From assembly GCA_949752735.1 (NCBI GenBank), contig OX457044.1:14961322-15025321 (forward strand): a DNA stretch of 64,000 nt, given 5' to 3'. The position numbers and the translations under genes are program-made. The stretch is from Lumbricus terrestris (lineage: Eukaryota > Annelida > Clitellata > Crassiclitellata > Lumbricidae). This document shows, piece after piece, positions 11,616-23,679 of this stretch; the first letter of the stretch is position 1, and each line of letters starts with the position of its first letter. The notes under the pieces were generated by a model. The model did no database searches and was not told the DNA's origin. It was given only the letters and a program-made list of their open reading frames with translations.

Positions 11616-14232
11616 ACACCAAAGAAAATCTTTGATGAACACTGCGTTAAAACATTGAATTGTGACGCGAAATTCTTTGAGCAATGGTCAACACGGCAGG
11701 CATACGCAACTGTGACAACTGGTCATACCAGCGCGAAGAAAGTGATAAAATACCGCAAGTGTACTTTGAGTTTGTTTGAGAGGCGAAACCGAAATGGTGA
11801 GGTTGTGAAACGGTCATGGTTGTGCTTCTCACCAGCTAATGGCAAATTGTACTGCTCAGCCTGCAGACTCGTTGGTTTATCTTGCACACAACTCACTCGT
11901 GGTGGGTTTTGTGATTGGAAACATGCAAGTTTTCGCCTTACCAGTCACGAAACATCAAAGGATCACCTTGAAGCAGTGGTAGCGCTTGCACGCCAGGCCA
12001 AAGAATTAGGCACCATTGAAAGTGATATGGTAAGACAATTGGAAGTTGTGGAGAATTACTGGAGGAAGGTACTGCAGCGCATAGTTTGTGCCATAACCTT
12101 CCTATGTGAACGTGGTCTGGCATTTCGTGGTGACAACGAGGTTATCGGATCTCCAAATAATGGTAACTATTTAGGTGTGTTGGAGCTTATCGCAGAATTT
12201 GACGATTTTCTGAAACATCACATTCACAAGAATGCTAACCGTGGAAGTGGACATACCAACTACCTGTCGTCTTTGATTTGTACAGAATTTGTTGAGCTTA
12301 TGGGGAAACGTGTGTTGTCTGAGATCACATCACGCATCAAAGAATCCAGATATTACTCAATATCACTAGATTCCACACCAGATGAGGGACATATCGACCA
12401 GCTCACCCTAGTATTTCGATACATGGAGAAAGCTAATCCGGTTGAACGATTTGTTAAGTTCATGCCAAACCAGGGTCATAAGGCACAGGATATGCTTGAT
12501 GGCTTGGTGGAATTCCTCAATGAGCACAGTATTCAATTGTCGAATTGCCGTGGTCAATCTTATGACAATGCTGCTGCCATGAGCGGACGCTATAATGGCC
12601 TTCAGGCAAAGGTGTCAGCAGAAAACAAACTTGCAGCATGGATTCCTTGTACAGGTTATTAACAAAATATACATTCAAAATATAATCTACAGTAAATAAC
12701 TACCATTTTGATTCATCATTCATTTATAAAATTGTGTATAAATACTTGGTTACCCTTGCAAGACTTACCGGAAGTTACCCGTTTAATTGTTCTGTAATAT
12801 TTACTTTTCAGTGTTTAGACTGTCAGGAATTTTCCCATTGCAGCAGGACCTGCGCCTAACTGATTTATTATTTGTCTTTTCCGATTACCTTTGAAGGGTG
12901 CTAAATAAATCCTCGCAATGATGAATAATGAGTTAATATTAAATTTTATTTAAATGCAAGTTTAACCAATTCAATGACTCTTGCAGTTCAAATTCTTGTA
13001 AAGATCACAGAAGTGTTTTGTTATGACATTCTGTGCTACTTGTTTGCAGGGCACTCTCTGAATTTGGTTGGTCAATCAGCTGCAGAATGCGCTCCTGCTG
13101 CTGTGGAGTTTTTTGCTCTGCTTCAGGAAATCTATGTCTTCTTCACCGCTTCTACACGTCGATATGAACTGCTCACACAGCGCTCAGTTCCCGTTCCAAA
13201 AAGAATCAACACAACTCGATGGTCATGCAGAGCTGATGCGACCAAAGCCCTATCGCAAGGATATCTTCAGTTCATTGAAGCTCTAGATCACATTTCCGAC
13301 GACATAGATGAGCTGGCAGACGTGTGTTGCAAGGCCCGTGGACTTTCAGAGCGACTGTGTCAGCTTGAGACCGGTATTTACGCTGTCTTCTGGAATGACC
13401 TGTTACAAAGAGCCAATGCCACCAGCAAGACCCTGCAGGATCCAAAATTAGATCTAAACTCCGCTGTTGCCCTGGTACGATCACTGAAGACTTTCATTGA
13501 ATCCAAGCGAGATTGCTTCCACGAGTACGAGAAAGAAGGGATCGAGAAACCTGGAACTACAGATTATATTCAAAAGAGAGAACGACAACGTAACGTGCGC
13601 CTTGATCCACTCGACCAACCTCGTCACACTATTCTGCAGACGGAGCTGACACCGTCAGATAAATTTCGAATACAGAACTTTCTACCAGTCATTGATCAGT
13701 TTGTTACTGCCTTGCAACACCGGCTTAGTGCGTACGAGCTTGTTTCGTCTCGGTTTGGCTTCCTACGCAAACTGAATGTAGGCCTACTGTCATCACAAGA
13801 ACTACAGCATCGAAGGCAGCAGCATCGAATCTTGTTGAGGTGTACAAAGATGACCTCGATGAATGCTTTGGAGACGAGCTTGTGCAGTTTGTTGACTTTG
13901 TGGAGACATTCAAGGACGAACAAGCTCAGGATGTCTCTCTCGAGAATTTCATGTATCAGCTGATACATGATAAGCACGTCCAGGGATCATTTTCTAATGT
14001 GGAGATAGCACTCCGCATGTATCTGGTGCTCATGGTCAGTAACTGTACTGCGGAACGTTCATTCTCCAAAATGAAACTGGTTAAGAATAGGCTTCGCACA
14101 TCGATAGGCAATGATAGGTTGTCCCATCTGGCTCCGATGAGCATAGAATCAGACCTTCTGCGTGAAATTAACTTTAATGATCTGGTGACCGAATTTGCCA
14201 AGAAGAAAACACGCAAAGTTTCACTAATTTGA
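11616..14232 (+). pseudogene. hAT transposase, ZMYM1-like, two exons, one frameshift
   Basis: Exon 1 is open from 11616 to 12654. Counting from the TTG at 11655, a TTF/BED-type zinc finger has Cys67, Cys70, His98 and His104. The RNase H-like core shows Asp239 in ISLDST and Asp304 in QSYDNAAAM. Intron 12655-13049 has a GTTATT donor and a TTTGCAG acceptor, and splicing restores IPCTGHSLNLVG exactly. Exon 2 runs on to ~13805. There the frame must shift by one base to enter the last part (SNLVEVYKDDL onward), which holds the third catalytic residue in CTAERSFSKMK and the hAT dimerisation region. It stops at 14232. The true start is unclear: no ATG lies in frame before 11655, so a short upstream exon may exist. 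Family knowledge predicts cut-and-paste transposition making 8-bp duplications, which is what flanks it. Confidence 0.9.
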
Positions 14233-14460
14233 CATAACTTCATAACCGAGAGAAACTAATTTCTGACCTTTCAGGCTTTCACGTTTCTTTCAATTGTTTC
14301 TTTGCTTAAAATATTTGCGTGAAATTGTATCTGTGGGCAGTGCACAGTACTAAAAAAGTCTGTAAAAAATTCTTGCTTGTGTGGTGGAGGCCCCTATGTG
14401 GTGGAGGCCCGTGGGCATGTGCCCCTTGTGCCCACCCCTAAATCCGGGCCTGGGTTTACC

Positions 14461-14927
14461 GCAAATTAAACTAAGCCCCATTTAAATGCAAAAGACGTGA
14501 ACTCCAGAATAACCCTATTACTAAAATGCGATTCACCCCCATTACGGAACCCTCTTTTACGCCAATCAATAACTGCAACCCACCTCACATAGGCTGGGCA
14601 CGAAAACATTTGCTCACTTCGAGTGTGCCATGCTATATCACCAAACCCAAATTATGCCGATTCAAACAATCATAAAATACTACCCACCCCACAATAGTTG
14701 AACTATCCAAAAGACTAACTCATTTAACTTCCAAAAGGCTGCCATCAATTTAATAAAATCCCCGCCAAACGAAATCCTGCTCTCACGAATAGAACCATAT
14801 CCTAATGAAGAAATTATCGCACGAAGACTCATCCAACTTCGAGGGCGATGGCTGGGTGTTCCTTTGAACGCACGTCTAAATTGTGACAGTTCCACTACTT
14901 GGGTGAACTGGTTGCTGTATTTACGTG
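14461..14927. other. Unassigned sequence
   Basis: Nothing recognisable. Confidence 0.5.
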
Positions 14928-15060
14928 GTACGGAATGGATTTGTCGCATCATCTATATGGTATGGGAAAGGACTTGTCACTCCATCTGTGTGGTATGGGA
15001 AAGGACTTGTCGCTCCATCTGTGTGGTATGGGAAAGGCCTGGGAGCGTCGTCTATCTTGG
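14928..15060. repeat. 33-bp tandem repeat, ~3.5 copies
   Basis: TATGGGAAAGGACTTGTC recurs at 14961, 14994 and 15027, exactly 33 bp apart, with a degraded copy before them. The period keeps frames open, giving artefactual WYGKGLV-type peptides. Confidence 0.85.
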
Positions 15061-15136
15061 TATTCTTTATGAGGGTTTCGGGAAATATTGAGAATCCTCT
15101 GAGAAGTGTAACTTGTAGAGGCATTTATAATACAAA

Positions 15137-15137
<1 letters not shown>

Positions 15138-15176
<39 letters not shown>

Positions 15177-15275
15177 TGACTGACGGAACGAGAATGCACG
15201 ATTGAGTGAACAAATAAAAACGAGATGAATGATACAAACACAACAAACACAACAAACACAACAAGCACAAAGAAG
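15138..15275. repeat. (GACT)n and (AACAAACAC)n microsatellites
   Basis: A GACT run at 15138-15183 is followed by a 9-bp repeat AACAAACAC at 15236-15275. Confidence 0.9.
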
Positions 15276-15779
15276 AAGCTGCTCGTCGTGAAGAAAAAAG
15301 TCCTGGTCATGGCAAAAAAGAATGCGCTGCAAAAATGAACTCTATCACTACACGAGAACGAAACCCGAGCATCTTATGAAATCAGAAGAAGTTCCAATGA
15401 CGCTCAGATATACGCCTTATTGCTGAATGTAAAGATCGCAATTGTCATGAGAAGAAGATCGAAATTGAAATCTACAACTTTCTGCAACTTCTAAATACGA
15501 AATTCGCACACCTAGGACTTTTATGAAAACCGGAGCATTGACCTATGTGAGAGTGGGCCTTAACAATACGAAATCTCTTCGCCAACAGCAACTATGAATG
15601 ATCGACGTAAAGTTAGACAGCAACTTTCACATTAGACTGCGATCTCTACACCAGAAAACCATTGAATTCTACAAGAAATCGAAAGAAAATCAAAAGTAAA
15701 TCATTGAAACCGATCGTCGCCATAGGCTGATTATGATGATTGTCAAATTCATCAGAACTTATAAAGTATACCTGGTGTG
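15276..15779. other. Unassigned sequence
   Basis: Nothing recognisable. The base composition (CGAAA and GAAATC words) resembles the flanks of the following satellite. Confidence 0.4.
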
Positions 15780-16434
15780 GGGGATCCAGCAACAATTGAC
15801 AGATTGCCAGCTACACATCCGATCCTGATGCTGAACCAGCTGATGTGGGCAATCTAACCACAAGAGATTGCCCTCGACATATCCGATTCCGATGCAACGA
15901 GAGCTGAACCAGAGCTTGATGACTAAAGAAAGAAAAGAAGAAAAAAAGGCGTCACAAAATCTGAAGAAAAATTTTTTTCGACCGCAGAGTGTGCTCACCG
16001 AAAATTGTTCCGGTACAGCACCACATAGGCTACACACAAACCCGATGCTAAAAATAACTCGATCGACTTTCCAACAACAAGAGAGATTGCCTGCTACACA
16101 TTCGATCCTGATACTGAATCAACTGATGTTGGCGATCCAACTACATGAGATTTACTTCCACATACCCGATCCCGATGCAACGAGAGCTTGCCGAGCTTGA
16201 TAACTAAAGAAAAAAAGGCGTCAAAATATTTGAAGAAAAAAGTCAAGTTTTTCGACCGCAGCGTATTCTCACCGAAAATTTTGCCATTATAGCTCTTTAC
16301 ACCAGATCCCGATGCTAAACCAAGTGATGTTGACGATCCAACATGAACAGAGATTGCCTGCTATACACCCGATCTCGATGCAACGAAAGTTGAGCCAGAG
16401 GTTACAGCCAAAAGAGATTGCCTTCGACATACCC
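15780..16434. repeat. Long ancestral units of the 79-bp satellite
   Basis: About three degenerate units of ~215-270 bp begin at GATGCTGAACC (~15828), GATGCTAAAAA (~16044) and GATGCTAAACC (~16311). Each contains the core seen in the 79-bp array (GGCGATCCAAC, AGAGATTGCC, CATACCCGAT, AAAGAAAAAAAGGCGTC). They also carry extra sequence (TTTTCGACCGCAG, CTCACCGAAAATT) absent from the short units. The short unit is therefore a deletion derivative. Confidence 0.75.
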
Positions 16435-19400
16435 GATGACTAAAGAAAGAAAAGAAAAATGGTCGTCACAAAATTGGCGATCTAACCACAAGAGATTGCC
16501 TTCGACATACCCGATGACCAAAGAAAGAAAAAAGAAAAACGGTCGTCACAAAATTGGCGATCCAACCACAAGAGATTGCCTTCGACATGCCCGATGACGA
16601 AAGAAAAAAAAAGAAAAACGGTCGTCACAAAATTGGCGATCCAACCACAAGAGATTGCCTTCGACATGCCCGATGACGAAAAAAAAAAGAAAAACGGTCG
16701 TCACAAAATTGGCGATACAACCACAAGAGATTGCCTTCGACATACCCGATGACCAAAGAAGAAAAAAAGAAAAACGGTCGTCACAAAATTGGCGATCCAA
16801 CCACAAGAGATTGCCTTCGACATACCCGATGACCAAAGAAAAAAGAAAAACGGTCGTCACAAAATTGGCGATCCAACCACAAGAGATTGCCTTCGACATG
16901 CCCGATGACGAAAGAAAAGAAAAAAGAAAAACGGTCGTCACAAAATTGGCGATCCAACCACAAGAGATTGCCTTCGACATACCCGATGACCAAAGAAAAA
17001 AGAAAAACGGTCGTCACAAAATTGGCGATCCAACCACAAGAGATTGCCTTCGACATACCCGATGACCAAAAAAAAGAAAAACGGTCGTCACAAAATTGGC
17101 GATCCAACCACAAGAGATTGCCTTCGACTAACCCGATGACCAAAGAAAGAAAAAAGAAAAACGGTCGTCACAAAATTGGCGATCCAACCACAAGAGATTG
17201 CCTTCGACATACCCGATGACCAAAAAAAAAGAAAAACGGTCGTCACAAAATTGGCGATACAACCACAAGAGATTGCCTTCGACATACCCGATGACCAAAG
17301 AAGAAAAAAGAAAAACGGTCGTCACAAAATTGGCGATCCAACCACAAGAGATTGCCTTCGACATGCCGGATGACGAAAGAAAAAAAAAGAAAAACGGTCG
17401 TCACAAAATTGGCGATCCAACCACAAGAGATTGCCTTCGACATACCCGATGACCAAAAAAAAAGAAAAACGGTCGTCACAAAATTGGCGATCCAACCACA
17501 AGAGATTGCCTTCGACAAGCCCGATGACGAAAGAAAAAAAAAGAAAAAACGGTCGTCACAAAATTGGCGATCCAACCACAAGAGATTGCCTTCGACATGC
17601 CGGATGACGAAAGAAAGAAAAAAGAAAAACTGTCGTCACAAAATTGGCGATCCAACCACAAGAAATTGCCTTCGACATACCCGATGACCAAAAAAAAAGA
17701 CAAACGGTCGTCACAAAATTGGCGATCCAACCACAAGAGATTGCCTTCGACTAACCCGATGACCAAAGAAAGAAAAAAGAAAAACGGTCGTCACAAAATT
17801 GGCGATCCAACCACAAGAGATTGCCTTCGACTAACCCGATGACCAAAGAAAGAAAAAAGAAAAAACGGTCGTCACAAAATTGGCGATCCAACCACAAGAG
17901 ATTGCCTTCGACATGCCCGATGACGAAAGAAGAAAAAAAGAAAAACGGTCGTCACAAAATTGGCGATCCAACCACAAGAGATTGCCTTCGACATGCCCGA
18001 TGACGAAAGAAAAAAAAGAAAAACGGTCGTCACAAGATTGGCGACCCAACCACAAGAGATTGCCTTCGACATGCCCGATGACGAAAGAAAAAAAAAGAAA
18101 AACGGTCGCCACAAAATTGGCGATCCAACCACAAGAGATTGCCTTCGGCATACCCGATGACCAAAGAAAAACGGTCGTCACAAAATTGGCGATCTAACCA
18201 CAAGAGATTGCCTTCGACTAACCCGATGACCAAAGAAAGAAAAGAGAAAAACGGTCGTCACAAAATTGGCGATCCAACCACAAGAGATTGCCTTCGACAT
18301 GCCCGATGACGAAAGAAAAAAAAAGAAAAACGGTCGTCACAAAATTGGCGATGCAACCACGAGAGATTGCCTTCGACATACCCGATGACCCAAAAAAAAA
18401 CGGTCGTCACAAAATTGGCGATCCAACCACAAGAGATTGCCTTCGACATGCCCGATGACGAAAAAAAAAGAAAAACGGTCGTCACAAGATTATCGATCCA
18501 ACCACAAGAGATTGCCTTCGACATGCCCGATGACGAAAGAAAAAAAAAGAAAAACGGTCGTCACAAAATTGGCGATCCAACCACAAGAGATTGCCTTCGA
18601 CATACCCGATGACCCAAAAAAAGAAAAACGGTCGTCACAAAATTGGCGATCCAACCACAAGAGATTGCCTTCGACATGCCCGATGACGAAAGAAAAAAAA
18701 AAGAAAAACGGTCGTCACAAAATTGGCGATCCAACCACAAGAGATTGCCTTCGACATACCCGATGACGAAAGAAAAAAAAGAGAAAAACGGTCGTCACAA
18801 AATTGGCGATCCAACCACAAGAGATTGCCTTCGACATGCCCGATGACGAAAGAAAAAAAAAGAAAAACGGTCGTCACAAAATTGGCGATCCAACCACAAG
18901 AGATTGCCTTCGACATGCCGGATGACGAAAGAAAGAAAAAAGAAAAACGGTCGTCACAAAATTGGCGATCCAACCACAAGAGATTGCCTTCGACATACCC
19001 GATGACCAAAAAAAAAGAAAAACGGTCGTCACAAAATTGGCGATCCAACCACAAGAGATTGCCTTCGACTAACCCGATGACCAAAGAAAGAAAAAAGAAA
19101 AACGGTCGTCACAAAATTGGCGATCCAACCACAAGAGATTGCCTTCGACATGCCCGATGACGAAAGAAAAAAAAAAAGAAAAACGGTCGTCACAAAATTG
19201 GCGATCCAACCACAAGAGATTGCCTTCGACATGCCCGATGACCCAAAAAAAAAAAGAAAAACGGTCGTCACAAAATTGGCGATCCAACCACAAGAGATTG
19301 CCTTCGACATGCCCGATGACGAAAGAAAAAAAAAAGAAAAACGGTCGTCACAAAATTGGCGATCCAACCACAAGAGATTGCCTTCGACATGCCCGATGAC

Positions 19401-19825
19401 CCAAAAAAAAAAGAAAAACGGTCGTCACAAAATTGGCGATCCAACCACAAGAGATTGCCTTCGACATGCCCGATGACCAAAAAAAAAGAAAAACGGTCGT
19501 CACAAAATTGGCGATCCAACCACAAGAGATTGCCTTCGACTAACCCGATGACCAAAGAAAGAAAAAAGAAAAACGGTCGTCACAAAATTGGCGATCCAAC
19601 CACAAGAGATTGCCTTCGACATGCCCGATGACGAAAGAAAAAAAAAAGAAAAACGGTCGTCACAAAATTGGCGATCCAACCACAAGAGATTGCCTTCGAC
19701 ATGCCCGATGACCCAAAAAAAAAGAAAAACGGTCGTCACAAAATTGGCGATCCAACCACAAGAGATTGCCTTCGACATGCCCGATGACCAAAAAAAAGAA
19801 GAAAAACGGTCGTCTCAAAATTGGC
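16435..19825. repeat. 79-bp satellite, ~43 copies
   Basis: The unit is GGTCGTCACAAAATTGGCGA, then TCCAACCACAAGAGATTGCC, TTCGACATRCCCGATGAC and a variable purine tract AAAGAAAGAAAAAAGAAAAAC. Unit length drifts around 79 bp because the A-tract varies. Variants at the CATACCC position (CATGCCC, CTAACCC, CATGCCGG) and in the tract (GACCAAAG, GACGAAAG, GACCCAAA) recur in ordered groups, so a higher-order structure exists. The many overlapping 60-150-codon frames on both strands are artefacts. Confidence 0.97.
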
Positions 19826-20140
19826 GATCCAACCACAACCAGAGCTTACAGCCACAAAAGATTGCCTCACAACCCAACCCCGGATGTTAAACCAACTGAT
19901 GTGGGCGATCCAACTACAACAGATTGCCCACTACACATTCGATCCCGATGAATCGAGAGCTGATCCATGCAATGCTGACAGTGAACATTCGCGTAAGGTA
20001 AGGCTCTAGCGTGATCAATATTATTTTTAAGAGCTTAACCTGCAGATTAGTTTTCAATGTACGATTTTCAATATTCAGTACCCTGCTAAACATCCGATCC
20101 CGATGCTAAACCCACCGATGTGGGTGATCCACTTCATCTG
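19826..20140. repeat. Degenerate ancestral satellite units, right flank
   Basis: GATGTTAAACCAACTGATGT, GGCGATCCAACTACAACAG and CGATCCCGATGCTAAACC match the long units left of the array. The array is therefore bracketed by its own older form. Confidence 0.7.
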
Positions 20141-20560
20141 CATTTACAGATTAGATACTTTCTACTTTTATCCTGGTTATTGATGCACAAGTGACAAAGG
20201 TATAAACGTAGCCATACCCGTCAGATAAAAAAAACTATATTTATGCCTGCACGTTATTATAGATGAGCATTGCTGAGCTCATTTGTGTTTCTTTCTAGTT
20301 CGTTGGATTAGAAACCATACATGTTGATGTCAGTTCATCTTTCTATTATAGATGAGAACACATTAATGGTCAGATCTTCTTCGTCGAAGTCCGTTTCGTT
20401 GCTTCTTCCCGTTTCCATTCTGCTCTAAGCTACGTTGCTGTCACTAATCTCCGCCGTCTTAATCGTTCCACTCATCCACAGTCAGCAAATCTTCGAGATT
20501 CACTATACCTAGTGGAGGACCAGCCAGCTGGAACGTACTCAGCAACGTGCTTCTAGAAGT
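20141..20560. other. Unassigned sequence
   Basis: Nothing recognisable. Confidence 0.4.
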
Positions 20561-22736
20561 AAATCTGTCTTAGCTCTTCTCTCCGAGTGCCATGCGGAAG
20601 TTACAGTTCCGCTTCACGAGGCAGCACTCGACGGGGGTGATCCGGACCAACACGGTCATAGACCGTGACGCCGTGTGTCCTGTCGCCGCCGCCTGAACAT
20701 CGATATCCAACCGGTCGAGTTCTTCTACCGGATCCGGGGCATGATATCCGTCCTGGACGTTAGCCACCATGATCCTGTGTTCGCGCCAAACGATCAATTG
20801 ACCTTTGAACTGATCGAATCGTCTGCGGCTGGTAAACGGTTCTGACGCTGCCTGGAGCCACGAATCGAGACAGCCCGATGCTTTCCAGCCAGAGCAACAC
20901 ACTCCAAACTGTTCCAGAGATGGATAGCTTCCTGCATGCTGGATGCGTCCGATAGACAGATCGGTGCGCTCCGGATCTGAGACTGGTCCGCGTCACCAGC
21001 CTTGACCGTGAGCTGGTCAGCGAGTACCAACTGACCGCGACCGCCTTTGACGGTACGTCACCGCCGAGGACGAGGACTCTGGAGGTCCGCATCGAAGTAT
21101 ACTGGACGTCAACTATAAGAGTCCGGCGTTCGACCGGGACATATACGAGGTCTCCATTCTGGATAACATTCCGCCGGGGACCGTCATCGTCATACACGGA
21201 CGCTGACCTCATCGGTCTCAACGCTCAGATAATCTACTCGTTCAGCCTATTCACAGACAGCGCCTACCGACGCCTGTTTTGCCATCGACAGCACAACGGG
21301 TGACGTCTACATCACAGCGACCATCGACCACGAAACCAGTTCCGTCTACCATCTCGTCGTTGTTGCTCACGACCTCGGCCTGGACCCCGTTTCCTCGACA
21401 GCTCTGCTCATCGTCAGCGTTGAAGATGCCAACGACAATTCATCGGTCAAGATGAACGATCCTTGAAGCCTTGTCGTCCATGAATGGCCCTTCCAACTGA
21501 ACACCCTCACGGACAGTCAGATACGGGGTTCGACTGGCCGCTCCAGTAGATCACGAAATCCAGAAGAGCTACCGTTCGGTCGTCTGCATCGAGTTCGGAC
21601 GCTTCCCTTAGACATCGATCCAGATCATCCAGGTAATGGTGACAGACGTAAACGACTGGAATCCCATCTTCAGCCAGCCTCTCGACCAGAATGAGGTCGT
21701 TGAGAACAACTGCATCTGGACCTTCGTCGTCAAGGTGACGGCCTTTGACAGAGACAAGGGAAACAACTCCCACACCGTTCTCCCACTCCGTCTACTCCAA
21801 CATTGGAAACGAAACTGACAGCTTCCGGATCGACCCTTCGACCGAGGTCATCACGGCTTTCGTCTACTTCAATCGGGAGTTGATGGACAAAAAGAAAAAG
21901 TTCGTCAGAGAATTTGATGTCTAAAGAACAACAGAAAAAATACTAAAGAACAAAATCGTTGCACGTGACAGCCGCACACCGTCTAGCTTGTGGGGCGCGG
22001 TGGTGAAGTGGTGCGTCGACATGGAGCCGAAGGGTTCTAGGTCCGAATCCACCTCAAGCCGCCGCGTAGGGACCTTGAGCAAGTCCTTCACTTGCAATTG
22101 CTCGTGCGCTTCGGCGTGAAACTCCGATGCAGTGTTCGCTTGAAAAAGAGCCATAGAAACGGCGAAATAGAAACATAGAAACGTCGTCATAGTGATCAAT
22201 GACTTCAACGACAACAGACCGACCTTCAACACCTCCTTCTACCGGTTTACCACCGTCGAAAACAAGACACCGGAAGCGGAAATTTGAGGCGGATGCGGAC
22301 AGCGGACTGAACGGAGACGTCTACTTCTACCTCCTGGCGTCGAGTCCATCGTCCGCATTATTCCGAGTCTCTTCGGACACCGGAAGGATTCAGACAGTTG
22401 TGTCTCTGGATCGCGAACAGACGTCCTTCCACCACCTCAGTATCATCGCCTCCGACCGCGGTGTTCCTCCTCCCCTCACAAGTCCGACCATCGGTGTGAC
22501 GGTCATCGTCACGGACACAAACGACAACGCTCCGAAGTTCGAGTACCCGTCGCACATCACCTCCAGCGACTCCGTCCACGTTCCCCAACCAGACTCCAAT
22601 CGGCTACAAAGTGGCACGGATACGGGTCAGAGACGCCGAAGACACCGGTGCCAACGCATGTGAGACGTTTCGCTTCAGCAACTATTCGCTGGCAACAGAG
22701 AACCGATTCCGCATCGTCAATCAGAGCGGGATCATT
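20561..22736 (+). pseudogene. Protocadherin ectodomain pseudogene
   Basis: Cadherin-repeat signatures follow one another on the plus strand but in changing frames. They include VIRTNTVIDRDAV near 20640, NDQLTFELIESSAAG near 20785, LDRELVSEYQLTATAFDG near 21000, and DVNYKSPAFDRDIYEVSILD near 21108. Further on are FAIDSTTGDVYITATIDHET near 21280 and VSVEDANDN near 21417. Then come VTDVNDWNPIFSQP near 21638, FRIDPSTEVITAF near 21823 and INDFNDNRPTFNTSFYRF near 22196. The last are LDREQTSFHHLSIIASDRG near 22405, VTDTNDNAPKFEYPSH near 22510, and a final ARIRVRDAED piece. These are calcium-binding DRE and DxNDN motifs of successive EC repeats, in protocadherin order. Several frameshifts and two SINEs destroy it. 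No introns are visible, which fits either a retrocopy or a naturally single-exon ectodomain. Base composition is more GC-rich than its neighbours. Confidence 0.88.
21991..22185 (+). mobile_element. tRNA-derived SINE, copy 1
   Basis: The A box is TGGTGAAGTGG (22001-22011) and the B box GGTCCGAATCC (22040-22050). The body (GTAGGGACCTTGAGCAAGTCC) is shared with the other copies. It ends in an A-rich GAAATAGAAACATAGAAAC tail and splits the protocadherin pseudogene between two cadherin repeats. Confidence 0.88.
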
Positions 22737-22880
22737 GTGGGGCGCGGTGGTGAAGGGGTCGTCGACTTGGAGCCGAAAGGTTCTAGGTTCGAATCCACCT
22801 CAAGCCGCCGCGTAGGGACCTTGAGCAAGTCCTTCACTCGCAATTGCTCGACGCACCAGAAATGGAGAAATAAATAAATA
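22737..22880 (+). mobile_element. tRNA-derived SINE, copy 2, 3'-shortened
   Basis: The B box GGTTCGAATCC lies at 22786-22796. The copy ends early after TCACTCGCAATTGCTCG and carries an AAATAAATAAATAG tail. It lies at the 3' edge of the protocadherin pseudogene. Confidence 0.85.
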
Positions 22881-23360
22881 GAAAACAGTGGACCGCATAT
22901 TCATCACAGAATTATCTCTGTCCGTCGTCTGAGGTCGGTGCGATATATCTTCACGGCTGGTCTCATCGTCGCAAGGGAATCCGAGATCCAAGCACCACAG
23001 TCCAGCTCCCCAACATCAATGGAACACTCTCCGAAAGACCAAACGGTCAGGACTCTAGAAGCCTCTGTGGGTGTCATGCGAATATGAACAGCTGTTGTTC
23101 GACTGTAGAGTTCGTGAAGCAGTTTTGAAGTAATAATATTGATAGATAACAACAACATGTCAGTAGACCTATGATTCGCTTGACGAACTGAATTTCAGAC
23201 TGAACTGAGAGCAATTACTGTATTCGAACATTTGTTTTCCAACAAGTAAACCATGTATTATCGTTGTCTTTGCTTCTGGTTTTTCCAAGGCGAACCATTG
23301 AATTGTAGTCATATCAGTAGACTCATATAATGTAAGGTACACCTCGAACAGTGCAGAATT
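22881..23360. other. Unassigned sequence
   Basis: Possibly a few more degenerate cadherin-pseudogene bases up to ~23090, but no diagnostic motif. Nothing else recognised. Confidence 0.35.
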
Positions 23361-23368
23361 GCCAAGGG

Positions 23369-23671
23369 CAGTAGCGGCGCTAGGGGGGGGGGGTTAGGCA
23401 GCTAAGCCCCCTAAAAGAGCCATCAATTTTTTTTCCATGTAAAAATAAAATATTTGTACGATTAACCCCTTTGGCCCCCCACAAATAACCGTAAGGGTAC
23501 GCATGAGGTTTGAGGTTTGCCAGACAGTTTGGCGGTCACGGAAAAGGACAATTTTCTAAGATTTCGACCAAATGACAATAAAAAGGTCGTCAGAAATTTT
23601 GACGACAGAAAACGGTAAATTTTCTCCCGCAAATTCAGCCCCCCATAACTGAAATCCTGGTGCCGCCACTG
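23369..23671 (-). mobile_element. hAT-type MITE, 303 bp (family A)
   Basis: The ends are CAGTAGCGGCGCTAGG and the inverse CAGTGGCGGCACCAGG. The target duplications GCCAAGGG (23361-23368) and GCCAATGG (23672-23679) match at 7 of 8. Read on the minus strand it is homologous to the element at 49811-50160 (CAAAATTTCTGACGACC, GTCATTTGRTCGAAATCT). It is non-autonomous. Confidence 0.85.
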
Positions 23672-23679
23672 GCCAATGG

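Larger units (their letters stand above)
11353..14452 (+). mobile_element. Full-length hAT transposon, 3.1 kb
   Basis: The element starts CAGGGCCGTATTTA and ends with the inverse of CAGGCCCGGATTTA, 12 of 14 matching. It is flanked by the perfect 8-bp duplication GGTTTACC (11345-11352 and 14453-14460). Near both ends the word GGTGGAGGCCC is repeated in the same orientation (twice left at ~11373 and ~11395, twice right at ~14384 and ~14400), plausible subterminal transposase sites. Inside lies one plus-strand transposase gene with a single recognised intron. The perfect duplication and long open exons make it the youngest autonomous-type element in the window, although the gene has one frameshift. 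Confidence 0.93.

Noticed and set aside
13780..13810. A 30-bp second intron (GTAGG...CTACAG) in the hAT transposase
   Set aside because: Too short for splicing, and removing 30 bp does not change the frame; a one-base frameshift explains the break better.
16435..19825. Regular repeats resembling a CRISPR array
   Set aside because: The whole 79-bp unit is repeated with no unique spacers, and the genome is eukaryotic. It is a satellite.
20561..22736. Functional cadherin gene
   Set aside because: Multiple frameshifts within single EC repeats and two SINE insertions in the coding sequence.
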